A stretch of DNA of 64,000 nt from Lactococcus nasutitermitis (lineage in GTDB: Bacteria; Bacillota; Bacilli; Lactobacillales; Streptococcaceae), in the NCBI RefSeq assembly GCF_018403765.1, contig NZ_BOVQ01000002.1, forward strand, positions 62,001-126,000, given 5' to 3'. Below, piece after piece: positions 17,692 to 26,160 of this stretch. The position numbers and the translations under genes were made by a program. Position 1 is the stretch's first letter, and the number at the start of each line of letters is the position of its first letter. The notes below the pieces were generated by a model. It saw only the letters and a program-made list of their open reading frames with translations. It was not told the DNA's origin and ran no database searches.

Positions 17692-18644
17692 AACTTTATC
17701 CAACTTTCCATCACAGGCGTTTGTCCCACAGGCTTCGCTGGCATCCAACGTTTTGGTCCAACCACGATTTTATCCTCTGCTTGTCCCAAATATTGCGCCC
17801 ACCAAGAAAAAGTCGAATTTGAAATGATAAAATGCTTACAAGCAGCCATCAAACGTAATTTTTCAGGCAAGGAATTATCTGGCGTTTCAATAAAATAGCG
17901 CTCATTTTCTCCCAACGCACTTTCCGCAAATTCTTGCGCATAAGCCAAATCATCACTGAAAAAGACAAAAACAGGATTTTCCACTTTTTCCCTAATAATA
18001 GCCATTCCGCGTTTAAAATAATCTTCATCACACATAAAAAGTTGTTTTTTCCCCACGAAATCTCCACGCCGAATGGTCACACAAACAGAATTCTCCTCTT
18101 CAATCACGCGCATCAATTCCTTATTTTGCTCGCGCAATGCCTCTCGTGGCTGAAATTCTTCCAAAAGTTGCTCTCTCACAGGATTAGCAAACTGTTCATC
18201 TTCAAAAAAACCCTTCAAAAAAATCGTCTTTTCTTTTCCAGCGACAAAAGGCAAACCAAGGTTAGGAAAATGATAAACCGAATGTTTCCTAGACAAATCA
18301 GCAAAAGCTTTCGCCCAGCCTGTCAGCTCATCATATGGCTTCCCCCTCAGAGTCCGAAAACCAGCACGCGTTTTCAGCAATTTCCCCAAAGCAACAATCA
18401 AACGCTGCAACACTGTCAACTCAACCGCATCCTTCCGCTCATAAATCGTCTGAAAACCTTGCAAACTATCCTCCCAACCTTTTTCATCGGGTTGACGCTG
18501 CGCCTGCATCTCCAGAGCTTGAAAATTCATCAAAATCTCACCGCCAACTTGCGCCTGAATACTCCGCGCAAAGGCATACTGAAAAAGCTGATTCCCCAGC
18601 CGACCGTGAACTTCCACCACAATTTTTTTATCCGAATGTTTCAT
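17688..18644 (-). CDS. GT11 alpha-1,2-fucosyltransferase-like enzyme
   Basis: A 318-residue glycosyltransferase of family 11. The N-terminal EVHGRLGNQLFQYAFARSI (about residues 11-29) and the TIRRGDF block (near 190, equivalent to the HxRRxD motif that binds GDP-fucose) are diagnostic, as is the C-terminal ISNSTFSWWAQYLG. It would add alpha-1,2-linked fucose or a related sugar to the surface glycan. No GDP-fucose synthesis genes are in this window. Coupled by ATGA overlaps to GT2 genes on both sides. Confidence 0.88.
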   Translation of the reverse strand: MKHSDKKIVVEVHGRLGNQLFQYAFARSIQAQVGGEILMNFQALEMQAQRQPDEKGWEDSLQGFQTIYERKDAVELTVLQRLIVALGKLLKTRAGFRTLRGKPYDELTGWAKAFADLSRKHSVYHFPNLGLPFVAGKEKTIFLKGFFEDEQFANPVREQLLEEFQPREALREQNKELMRVIEEENSVCVTIRRGDFVGKKQLFMCDEDYFKRGMAIIREKVENPVFVFFSDDLAYAQEFAESALGENERYFIETPDNSLPEKLRLMAACKHFIISNSTFSWWAQYLGQAEDKIVVGPKRWMPAKPVGQTPVMESWIKL

Positions 18645-19537
18645 TTTACTATTCTTTGCCGCTCTCTAATCTGTGCTACTTTCTTTTGATAAAGTTGATT
18701 GATTTTTGGATTATCGCCAAACTTCTCTTGACAAAATTCTAAGACTTGTTGATAATTTTCTAACATTTCCTTAAAATTTTTCTGAGAATTCGCTGCCGAA
18801 ATTGACCCTTGATTTACCAAATAAGCATGATGGTAAAGGCTTTTTGGGCAATAACTAATCACTGCCGCATAATAATACAACTGTGCATTGATTACCACAT
18901 CATCACCCATATTTGCCGCCGGAAATTCGACTTTTTCAAGTACCTCCCGCTTAATCAGACGGTTCCATAATGTATTTCCAAAATCAAAAGACCATTTCTG
19001 AATCCGTTCCAGTTTATCCTCAGCAGCAGGCTTTTTCGTATGCACAACATCGTCGTTTCTAAAATAATCACAATAAACTATATCCGCACTCTCTGCCTGA
19101 GCAAGCAACAACATATCCTCAAGCATCGTTTCCTCCAGCCAATCATCAGAATCTACATGAAGGACGAACTCACCTTGAGCAAGTGCCAATGCTCGTTTTC
19201 TCGCCAACGGCGCTCCCTCATTTTCCTGATTATCAATGACTTTAAAGCGGTCATCTTGCTCAGCAAAGGTCTGCAATATCTCTAAAGACTTATCTGTTGA
19301 CGCATCATTCACACAGAGAATCTCAATATTTTGATAAGTCTGATTGACAATACTTTCCAAACATCTTATCAAGTAATTTTCTACGTTATAAACAGGAACA
19401 ATCACAGAAATCAAGGAGCTTTCCATCTTTTGTTCCTTTAATTTCTCCAAACGCTGCTCTAGCTTTCTTGCGCGCGATTTTGCCCGTGTTTCCACAAATA
19501 GCACTTTTTTTGCTATTTGAATTATTATTTTATTCAT
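18641..19537 (-). CDS. Family 2 glycosyltransferase
   Basis: A 298-residue enzyme. A basic, possibly membrane-associating N-terminus (IIIQIAKKVLFVETRAKSRA) precedes the GT2 domain, SVIVPVYNVENYLIRCLES, with CVNDASTDKS and HVDSDDW as the DXD site. The ATG at 19537 overlaps the licD TGA (ATGA). It is clearly paralogous to the gene at 21940-22845, with the same N-terminal extension, suggesting duplication within the cluster. Acceptor and donor are unknown. Confidence 0.87.
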   Translation of the reverse strand: MNKIIIQIAKKVLFVETRAKSRARKLEQRLEKLKEQKMESSLISVIVPVYNVENYLIRCLESIVNQTYQNIEILCVNDASTDKSLEILQTFAEQDDRFKVIDNQENEGAPLARKRALALAQGEFVLHVDSDDWLEETMLEDMLLLAQAESADIVYCDYFRNDDVVHTKKPAAEDKLERIQKWSFDFGNTLWNRLIKREVLEKVEFPAANMGDDVVINAQLYYYAAVISYCPKSLYHHAYLVNQGSISAANSQKNFKEMLENYQQVLEFCQEKFGDNPKINQLYQKKVAQIRERQRIVK

Positions 19538-20349
19538 TTTGATTTTTTCCGCCAATAAAAGTGATAATAGCCATGTGTCTGATGGCTTTTATTTGGATTA
19601 TATTCTCCATACATTCGCAAAAGATAATCTTCATAACCTGCAAAAGTCTGATAAATCTTTCCCTCAAATTCAACATCTACAAAATCTTGAAAATTTTCCC
19701 TAGGCAAAGTATCTCTATCGCCGTACTTCGACGCAATAAAAGCACAACTTTTTCCATCTGTCCTTGCATAGCGACTGGACAATTCTTTTACTTTCAATAA
19801 TCGCTCACTCATTTTACCTTTTACCAAGCGATTATAACAAATTTCAGGTGAAAAACGCATAGTTTTCACAGCTACTTGCCACCATTTCCCACTGGTTGCT
19901 TTCGCTTTAAAACTTGATTTGATTGCCCCATTACGACGCACTTGCAACTTAAAATTTTCTGCTTCTTTCACATCATCAGGTAAAATATCAAAAGGAAAAA
20001 TATCCACATAGACACCAAAACCATTCAGCTCCAAATGACTTGAACGTTGAACCGTTTCACTGTCTGTCAATTTTGCAAACAGATAAGGAGAATTTCCCAT
20101 TTCAAGTGCCATCAAAGGAAACTCTGACTGACCTTCCAACAAAGCAATCAATTTTTCATATTCTGGGCGCAACAAGCCAATGTCAATATCATCATCGGCA
20201 GGAATAAAACCTTTCAGATGATGAGCGCCAAGTAAAGCACCACCAATCAAGGCATAGTGAATATCATTCTCTATGCAGAGCTGATGGACATAATTTAAAA
20301 TAATTAATTCTCTTTCTTGAACTTCTTTTAAGGTTAATTTTTTCTTCAT
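19534..20349 (-). CDS. LicD-family phosphotransferase (second copy)
   Basis: A 271-residue protein with YALIGGALLGAHHLKGFIPA followed by DDDIDIGLLRPEYEK, the LicD metal-binding signature (about residues 31-66), and the C-terminal YGEYNPNKSHQTHGYYHFYW block seen in licD-type proteins. It shares fold and length with the protein at 12555-13415 but is divergent. Translationally coupled to the GT2 gene downstream. Likely decorates the glycan with a phospho-alcohol; donor not identifiable. Confidence 0.87.
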   Translation of the reverse strand: MKKKLTLKEVQERELIILNYVHQLCIENDIHYALIGGALLGAHHLKGFIPADDDIDIGLLRPEYEKLIALLEGQSEFPLMALEMGNSPYLFAKLTDSETVQRSSHLELNGFGVYVDIFPFDILPDDVKEAENFKLQVRRNGAIKSSFKAKATSGKWWQVAVKTMRFSPEICYNRLVKGKMSERLLKVKELSSRYARTDGKSCAFIASKYGDRDTLPRENFQDFVDVEFEGKIYQTFAGYEDYLLRMYGEYNPNKSHQTHGYYHFYWRKKSK

Positions 20350-20378
20350 TTCTTTTATTATACTCTTTCGGGATAAAT

Positions 20379-21932
20379 TTATCCCTTACTCATCAACTCT
20401 TTCTTCTCATAAAGATAATAAGTGTAATGCGAACTATCGCGTGTCTGACTATGTTGCGCCACAATTTTGTACTTAGTAATCAAAGCCTTTGGCACAGGCA
20501 CCGTCCAGCGCGATTGCTCTTGTGATTTCTCTTGATTGACATCAAAAGTTGTTACGACAAAATCCACTTTCTCATCATTGACAGCCCGATTTTGTGCATC
20601 TCCATTCTCTGGATAATTCGCGTAAGGAATTTTTTGCAATTCAAAATAGCGAACCGTTGGCAGACGATGACTTGCCAGATAAAAACCTGAATCCAACATT
20701 CCATAATTCAATAAAGTAGAATGAGGAACTTTATCAATGATATGAGCAAATTCCGTCTGAGCCGAATTTTTCCCACCATCTGAATTATTAGGAAAATATC
20801 GTGAAAATTGTGGATTTTGATTGAGTGCAAAAGGCATTACAATTCCTAAAACTGAAAATAAAACAAGCACAGGTTTAGAAACATTCTTTGAAGTTAAGTA
20901 AACAAGCCCTAAAACAAAACCAATAATCCCCAAAGCAAAATAAGGCAGTGCCACATATTGATAATACGGCAAACCAACACCTGCATAAAGCTGAAGAGCG
21001 CTTGTCGCTAAAAAACAAAGGAAAAATAAGAACACATTTCTCTTAGAAAGTTTATGCCAAGTCAAAACTACAAACAAAAGCACGCCAATCAATAACACAA
21101 GATAAATCAAGCAATTTTGCTTTATAAAATCCGCTCCTGTACTAAGCGCTCGCCCTATTCTTGCTGTAAATGATAAATTTCCACTACCATAACTTCCCAT
21201 ATTTATTTTGAAATAAACATTATATAATGATTGGAGTACATGATTGAAAAGAAAGTAGGCTAAAACGGGAACCGTCACAGTCAAAAATCCTAAAAGCTCA
21301 AAAAGACAGAGCCTAAATAACTTACTAAATTCTCTCTTGAAAATAAACTGTACCGCTAAAAAGAGAAACAGAGCAATCCAAGCGCCAATAAGCGTATATT
21401 TTATCCAAAAAAGCAGTCCAACCAGCACACCCTGACTATAAAAATTTACCGACATCGAATGTTTATCCGCTAAAACACTATAAATCAAAAATAGTAAACA
21501 AGGAATGGCAAATTCCTCCGCAGAATCTCCTGTTTCAAACCAGGTGCTACTTAATAACAGCAGAGGCAAAAATAGTGTTGCAAAAAATGCCCCGCTTTCT
21601 GATAAAAATAACTTCCCTATCTTGAAAAACAAGATAAGATTGAACGACATCAGTAAGCATTCTATAATAAAAACACCATAAAAATTATCGCCAGTCAAAC
21701 TCGCCAAAGCATGAATAAAATATAAAACAGGCCCTTTCTGTTCAAATAAATCTTTGTAAGGCACCAAACCATGTAAAATGCCACGTCCCATTGTTAAATA
21801 AGCATTAGAATCCACCCAGTTATTCGTAAAATAAAAAGGAGAATTTCTTGAATAGATAAAAAGAGTAAGGCAAGCAATCACTATGAGCAGTAACACAAAC
21901 ACTCTATTTTCACTTATTTTTTCTTGTTTCAT
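20379..21932 (-). CDS. Polytopic membrane glycosyltransferase-like protein
   Basis: A 517-residue protein with about 12 hydrophobic segments. The outer loop after the first helix, DSNAYLTMGRGILHGLVPYKDLFEQKGPVLYF, with its acidic and Lys-Gly-Pro residues, matches GT39/ArnT-like GT-C enzymes (PMT_2 superfamily) that take sugar from a polyprenyl-phosphate carrier. The soluble C-terminal part (from about 400) contains a DSGFYLASHRLPTVRYFE stretch. It probably glycosylates the surface polymer outside the membrane. Written with split motifs because of length; family call is moderate. Confidence 0.72.
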   Translation of the reverse strand: MKQEKISENRVFVLLLIVIACLTLFIYSRNSPFYFTNNWVDSNAYLTMGRGILHGLVPYKDLFEQKGPVLYFIHALASLTGDNFYGVFIIECLLMSFNLILFFKIGKLFLSESGAFFATLFLPLLLLSSTWFETGDSAEEFAIPCLLFLIYSVLADKHSMSVNFYSQGVLVGLLFWIKYTLIGAWIALFLFLAVQFIFKREFSKLFRLCLFELLGFLTVTVPVLAYFLFNHVLQSLYNVYFKINMGSYGSGNLSFTARIGRALSTGADFIKQNCLIYLVLLIGVLLFVVLTWHKLSKRNVFLFFLCFLATSALQLYAGVGLPYYQYVALPYFALGIIGFVLGLVYLTSKNVSKPVLVLFSVLGIVMPFALNQNPQFSRYFPNNSDGGKNSAQTEFAHIIDKVPHSTLLNYGMLDSGFYLASHRLPTVRYFELQKIPYANYPENGDAQNRAVNDEKVDFVVTTFDVNQEKSQEQSRWTVPVPKALITKYKIVAQHSQTRDSSHYTYYLYEKKELMSKG

Positions 21933-21939
21933 TTTAAGT

Positions 21940-22845
21940 TTAAGGTTTCCGATGGATTTTTTCTAAACGTTTTTTGTAGGCAGGTTCTAGCTGTTTAACA
22001 TTTTCACCAAATTTTTCCACACAAAATTGCCAAATCAGTCTATAATTTTTAGCCAAACTATCAAATGTTGCTTCTGTCAGTTTTCGCGTCATTGAAGCTT
22101 CATTGTATTGCCAATGATAAAGAGCTTTCACACAGTAACCAATCTTATCTGCATAATAATAAAGTTGTGTATTGATTACAATATCTTCACCAATATTTTC
22201 AGTAGGGAAAACAACTTTTTCCATCAATTCCCGCTTTACAAAACGGTTCCAAATCGTATTTCCATAGCCAAAAGAACGATTTTCTATCCGTTGCAATTTG
22301 TCTCCTTCAATCAAAATATTGGGGGTACGGACAATTTCTTGCTTTGTTGCTGTCTCTTTGATATAGTCACAAACTACCATATCATAACCACTTTTCAAGA
22401 AATAATAGAGACTTTCCACCATATCTGGCTCTATCCAATCATCACTATCTACATTAAGAACATAATCTCCTGTTGCATTTTCTAATGCTGTTTTTCGAGC
22501 TTGAGGCAAGCCTTCATTTTGAGGTTTTTCAATTACCTTAATCCGTTTATCTTTTTTTGCATAACTTTTTAAAATAGTCAAAGATTGGTCTGTTGAACTG
22601 TCATTGACACAGATAATTTCTAAATTTTGATAGGTTTGATTGAGAATGCTCTCTAAACACTGCGCAAGAAAATTTTCAACATTATAGACGGGGAGCAAAA
22701 TAGAAACTTTAGCTTCTTTATGATGCTGACTTTTCTGTTGATTGATAATCGCTTGTGTTTGCTTTTCTTTTGCTTTAAAACGTAGCTCGTAAAGTAGGAC
22801 AATTTTTGCCAAACGAATGATAAGTTGTAAGGGTTGTTTTTTCAT
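21940..22845 (-). CDS. Family 2 glycosyltransferase
   Basis: A 301-residue GT2 enzyme: basic N-terminal extension (QLIIRLAKIVLLYELRFKAK), then SILLPVYNVENFLAQCLES, CVNDSSTDQS and NVDSDDW. Paralogous to the protein at 18641-19537. The ATG at 22845 lacks a normal ribosome binding site; instead it is the third of three tandem 11-bp units each containing ATG, so its translation probably depends on coupling from the gene upstream. Ends 7 bp before the membrane protein gene. Confidence 0.88.
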   Translation of the reverse strand: MKKQPLQLIIRLAKIVLLYELRFKAKEKQTQAIINQQKSQHHKEAKVSILLPVYNVENFLAQCLESILNQTYQNLEIICVNDSSTDQSLTILKSYAKKDKRIKVIEKPQNEGLPQARKTALENATGDYVLNVDSDDWIEPDMVESLYYFLKSGYDMVVCDYIKETATKQEIVRTPNILIEGDKLQRIENRSFGYGNTIWNRFVKRELMEKVVFPTENIGEDIVINTQLYYYADKIGYCVKALYHWQYNEASMTRKLTEATFDSLAKNYRLIWQFCVEKFGENVKQLEPAYKKRLEKIHRKP

Positions 22846-22867
22846 AGTTTTTTCATAGTTTTTTCAT
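22843..22867 (-). promoter_or_regulatory. Tandem ATGA-linked mini-ORFs (MKKL)
   Basis: Three ATGs at 22867, 22856 and 22845 are spaced 11 bp in tandem copies of CTATGAAAAAA. The upstream gene's TGA overlaps the first ATG; that ATG and the next each read Met-Lys-Lys-Leu-stop, with each TGA overlapping the next ATG; the third opens the glycosyltransferase gene. Confidence 0.7.
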
Positions 22868-23841
22868 AGATTTTTCTTAAAATATTGGTAAGAGAGAAAG
22901 AGATTTTTCCTAGTGAGATATTGTAATTTTCTCATTCTTGGGAGTTGTGCGAACCTTACTTTGGATAAATAAGGATTGAGTGCTGACGTTTTACAATAGT
23001 CTCTAAAATCTTTAAAACTATTGCTTGATGGAACGCAATGACGCAATTCACGCATTCCAAAAGAAACAATCATTTCATTCGCAATTTTCTGTCTCGCCTC
23101 ATCTTTTGCATTTTCAATGAGTTTTTTTGAAATCGTCACATTATCATTGACCATATTTGGATTACGTTTGTGCGCTGCGCCATCTTTACGGCCTAAAAGA
23201 TAGATATAATAAGGGGCTGGCTCCCAGTAAGTTGTTTCAACAAGATTGAACAAATCAATCGCAAAAACAACATCTTGTCCAGTCCGTTGATTGGTAAATA
23301 ACAAGCCAGACTTTTCAAGAAAGTCTCTGCGGATAAGTTTATTCCATGGTGGCGTATAAGTCATTTGCTGGTGATGCTGATAAATATCTGCTTGCAATTC
23401 TATATTGCTCTGATAAAACTTTTCTGGTAAGATGGTAAAACTGTCCTCAATTTTTCCTGTACTTTCCCGATTAATCTTTAAACCAAAAATAACCATATCT
23501 GGCGCACTTTTTTCTATCTTTGGAAAAAGATTTTTTAAACTATCTGGTACAAGACTATCATCTGGGTCCATAAAAAGAACGTATTTTCCTTTGGCAACTT
23601 TAAAGCCGTTATTTCTTGCAAAACCAGAACCCTGATTTGTCTGATTAATGATTGTGAGATTTTCTAATTGTGAAAAATTTTCTTTAATAATTTCAAGAGT
23701 ATTGTCTGTTGAACCGTCATTAACCACGATAATTTCTAAATTTATCGTACTTTGGCTCAAAATAGACTGAATACTTTTTTTTATATATTTTTCTACATTG
23801 TAAGCAGGTAGAATGACAGATAAGTCTGGTTGAATGGTCAT
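22864..23841 (-). CDS. Family 2 glycosyltransferase, first gene of block
   Basis: A 325-residue GT2 enzyme with DLSVILPAYNVEKYIKKSIQ, VVNDGSTDNT, and FMDPDDS as the metal-binding site (near residue 90). The C-terminal half contains RDFLEKSGLLFTNQRTGQDVVF, typical of EpsJ/WchA-like capsule transferases that extend a lipid-linked chain. First gene of the eight-gene minus block (23841 to 14966) with 18 bp to the next gene. The promoter should lie in 23842-23930. Confidence 0.87.
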   Translation of the reverse strand: MTIQPDLSVILPAYNVEKYIKKSIQSILSQSTINLEIIVVNDGSTDNTLEIIKENFSQLENLTIINQTNQGSGFARNNGFKVAKGKYVLFMDPDDSLVPDSLKNLFPKIEKSAPDMVIFGLKINRESTGKIEDSFTILPEKFYQSNIELQADIYQHHQQMTYTPPWNKLIRRDFLEKSGLLFTNQRTGQDVVFAIDLFNLVETTYWEPAPYYIYLLGRKDGAAHKRNPNMVNDNVTISKKLIENAKDEARQKIANEMIVSFGMRELRHCVPSSNSFKDFRDYCKTSALNPYLSKVRFAQLPRMRKLQYLTRKNLFLSYQYFKKNL

Positions 23842-23930
23842 TTATCGTCCTTTAATTCGACATTTATAAGCTTTATTATATCATAAAATTAAAAAATTTC
23901 TTGCGAGTTTTTTTAGTTTGAACAGTTAAT

Positions 23931-23963
23931 AAAAACGAGTAGAATACTCTACTCGCTTTTTAA
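23931..23963 (-). terminator. Terminator of secreted-protein gene
   Basis: Arms AACGAGTAGA and TCTACTCGCTT around a short loop; plus-strand A run before and T run after. It separates the secreted-protein gene from the glycan operon. Confidence 0.8.
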
Positions 23964-23982
23964 TTTATTCATTTTTTTAAAC

Positions 23983-25899
23983 TTAATCTGTAGATGCACC
24001 AGTGTTTGTATCTGCTGCTAGTGTTGTAGTTGTCGCAGTTCCACCTGTGCTTGGTGTTGTTGCAGCCGGTGCTGCAGTAGTTGTTGTTGTTTTATTTGCT
24101 GAAGAGCTGTAGAAAGCTACACCTTCAGATTTCCAACCTGCTTTTACATCTGCTTTTACTTCATAAGCACTTGTTGTGTAGAAGTGTTCGCCTGTATTTG
24201 GATTATAGATACGATAAACAGCAGTACCTTTCTTAGCGGCATAGAATGCAATTCCTTCAGATTTCCAACCTGCTTTTACAAGATTACTCTTTTCGTAAGC
24301 ACTCGTTGTGTAGAGATGTTCTCCTGAATTCTTATTATAGACACGATAAACTGCTACACCAGTCTTAGGTGCATAAAATGCTGTTCCTTCTTCTGTCCAT
24401 CCCAATTTCGCATCAGCATTTCTTTCATAAGCACTTGTTGTAAAGAAATGTTTACCTGTTGTCTTATTGTAAAGACGATAAACTGCTTGAGTTGCTACTG
24501 CACTAGGTGCTGCTGAGCTTGCAGATGAAGAACTTGAAGAGCTACTTGATGAAGAACTGCTACTAGATGATGAACTTGAGCTACTAGATTCACTAGAACC
24601 TACAACCACATTAACAGTTACTGATGCAGGTGTCAATCCTGTGCTTGCTGGGATTGACAGAGTGTATGTTACAGGATAAGTTCCTGCTTTTGCAGTATTG
24701 ACAGTACCTGATGCTGTGATTTTAGCTGAAGCATTTACAGTCATATCGCCTGTTGTTTTATCTGGCGTAATCAAGTTTTCAAACTTACCGTTTGTTCCTG
24801 CAGTTTCATAGTAATCTGTGTAGAATGCCATCAAGTAGCCACTATAAGTGCTTACTGCAGTAGGGTCAAATGTTGCTCCTTCAGAAACTTGTACTGGTGT
24901 TGTTGCATAAAGGCCAAGCGCACCAGCTTTACCAGATGCAGTCGCTCCAGTTGTTACATCTGCACCTGAAGATGCAGCTTGCATTTTAGCTAGAGCTGAA
25001 GTTGCAGTTGTTAATTCAGTACCAACTACCGCTTGTTCACCTTCTAAGCCATAAACCAAACCGCTGGCATCGTGATAGGCATTTGCATTATCCGAAAGGC
25101 TAAATGCTTGAGAACCGTTTGAGTTCCCTGATTTATCAGTTGCAGCAACAGTAATCGTACCATTTGAAACAGCAAATGAATGACCACCCCAAACGTCAAC
25201 TTGTGCATAAGCTGAGTTAGCAGCTGCCATATCAGCAGTATAGCTTGCTGTTGAACCATTTGCTGAATATTCTGTAACGGCAGCTTGATAGTCTGAGTAA
25301 TAAGTAGATGCTTCAACTTCAAGACTTCCAAGAGAAGCAATAATTTGTTGTGTCATGCTACTTGCTGCTGTCGCTGCTGATTGAGCAACTGTGGCGAGGC
25401 TTTGATTATCAGATGTTGGATTTTGCCAAGCAAGTGCAGAGGCTTGTGACGCAATAACACCAGCTGAAGCTGTCGCACTAACTGCTTGTGCTGTGTGATT
25501 GTAAAGGAAGTATTCAATTGGATTTGTAACAGCATCGCCTAAAACTGTCGCACCAGAAGAAACTGGCATTGCTGTTGGGAAGTCACTTGGCACTCCAAGG
25601 ATAGCCGCAAATGTAGAATGACCAGCATTTTGGCTAAGGATAGGTGCCAAACTTGCTGTTGCGTGAGCTTCTCCACCAAAGTTTGCCCCACCGCTTGCAG
25701 CTACTGTTGCTGTACCAGTTGAGGCACCTGTGTAAATGTCGGCAGCTGGTGGCATTGTAGTTGCAGATGGGTTTGTTGCTGCATAAACTGCACCTGTACC
25801 TGCTGCGAGAGCAACAAGTGTTGCTGAAGCAAAAAGCCACGTTTTGCCTGATTTCCAAGAACGAAAATGTGTGTTCTTGTTTTGTGAAGGTGTTTTCAT
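23983..25899 (-). CDS. Secreted Ser-rich protein with C-terminal repeats
   Basis: A 638-residue exported protein. The N-terminus FRSWKSGKTWLFASATLVAL is a variant of the KxYKxGKxW signal peptide, cleaved near AAGTGAVYA-A (about residue 41). Then an Ala/Ser/Thr-rich region of about 330 residues with no family I recognise, a bacterial Ig-like domain (near 375-430), a linker of over 20 serines, and three about-48-residue repeats of the type GEHFYTTSAYE...GWKSEGVAFY (DUF5648-like, near 480-610). The Thr-rich end has no LPXTG and no hydrophobic tail, so the protein should be released or held non-covalently. Likely a surface or glycan-binding protein. Confidence 0.82.
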   Translation of the reverse strand: MKTPSQNKNTHFRSWKSGKTWLFASATLVALAAGTGAVYAATNPSATTMPPAADIYTGASTGTATVAASGGANFGGEAHATASLAPILSQNAGHSTFAAILGVPSDFPTAMPVSSGATVLGDAVTNPIEYFLYNHTAQAVSATASAGVIASQASALAWQNPTSDNQSLATVAQSAATAASSMTQQIIASLGSLEVEASTYYSDYQAAVTEYSANGSTASYTADMAAANSAYAQVDVWGGHSFAVSNGTITVAATDKSGNSNGSQAFSLSDNANAYHDASGLVYGLEGEQAVVGTELTTATSALAKMQAASSGADVTTGATASGKAGALGLYATTPVQVSEGATFDPTAVSTYSGYLMAFYTDYYETAGTNGKFENLITPDKTTGDMTVNASAKITASGTVNTAKAGTYPVTYTLSIPASTGLTPASVTVNVVVGSSESSSSSSSSSSSSSSSSSSSSSSASSAAPSAVATQAVYRLYNKTTGKHFFTTSAYERNADAKLGWTEEGTAFYAPKTGVAVYRVYNKNSGEHLYTTSAYEKSNLVKAGWKSEGIAFYAAKKGTAVYRIYNPNTGEHFYTTSAYEVKADVKAGWKSEGVAFYSSSANKTTTTTAAPAATTPSTGGTATTTTLAADTNTGASTD

Positions 25900-25976
25900 T
25901 TTTGTTTCTCCTTTTAAGAAAAATAATAACTCTATTTTTTTAGCTTAATTGATTCTAAAAAAATATGTTCAATTAT

Positions 25977-26005
25977 GTTATATCGCTTTTATTGTGTTTT
26001 GTCAA
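25977..26005 (-). promoter_or_regulatory. Promoter of secreted-protein gene
   Basis: Minus strand TTGACA, exact 17-base spacer, TATAAC; leaves a 5' untranslated region of about 70 bases before the AAAGGAG and ATG. Confidence 0.8.
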
Positions 26006-26116
26006 CAAAAAGTTCATTTTTTCACAAAGTTCACAATCTTTCATACGCTTTCATTTTAAGTTTCAAAAAAATTTATCAAAATTTGTGAATAGGTACTATG
26101 AAATGTCAGCTATTTT

Positions 26117-26135
26117 TGATAAAATGGTTTTATCA
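26117..26135. promoter_or_regulatory. Perfect inverted repeat upstream of prs
   Basis: TGATAAAATGGTTTTATCA, 8-bp arms around TGG, 26 bp before the prs start and close to its probable promoter. It could be an operator or a simple leader hairpin. It does not match the PurBox. Confidence 0.4.
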
Positions 26136-26160
26136 TATTTATAAAAATAGGAGAAATGAC

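Noticed and set aside
17934-18689. Plus-strand open frame of 251 codons opposite the fucosyltransferase gene
   Set aside because: Antisense to a well-supported GT11 gene, composition is Pro/Gln/Asn/Ile-rich as expected from a shadow frame, and no ribosome binding site.
23983-24110. Sortase motif at the C-terminus of the secreted protein
   Set aside because: TPSTGG is not LPXTG and is followed by neither a hydrophobic segment nor a positively charged tail.
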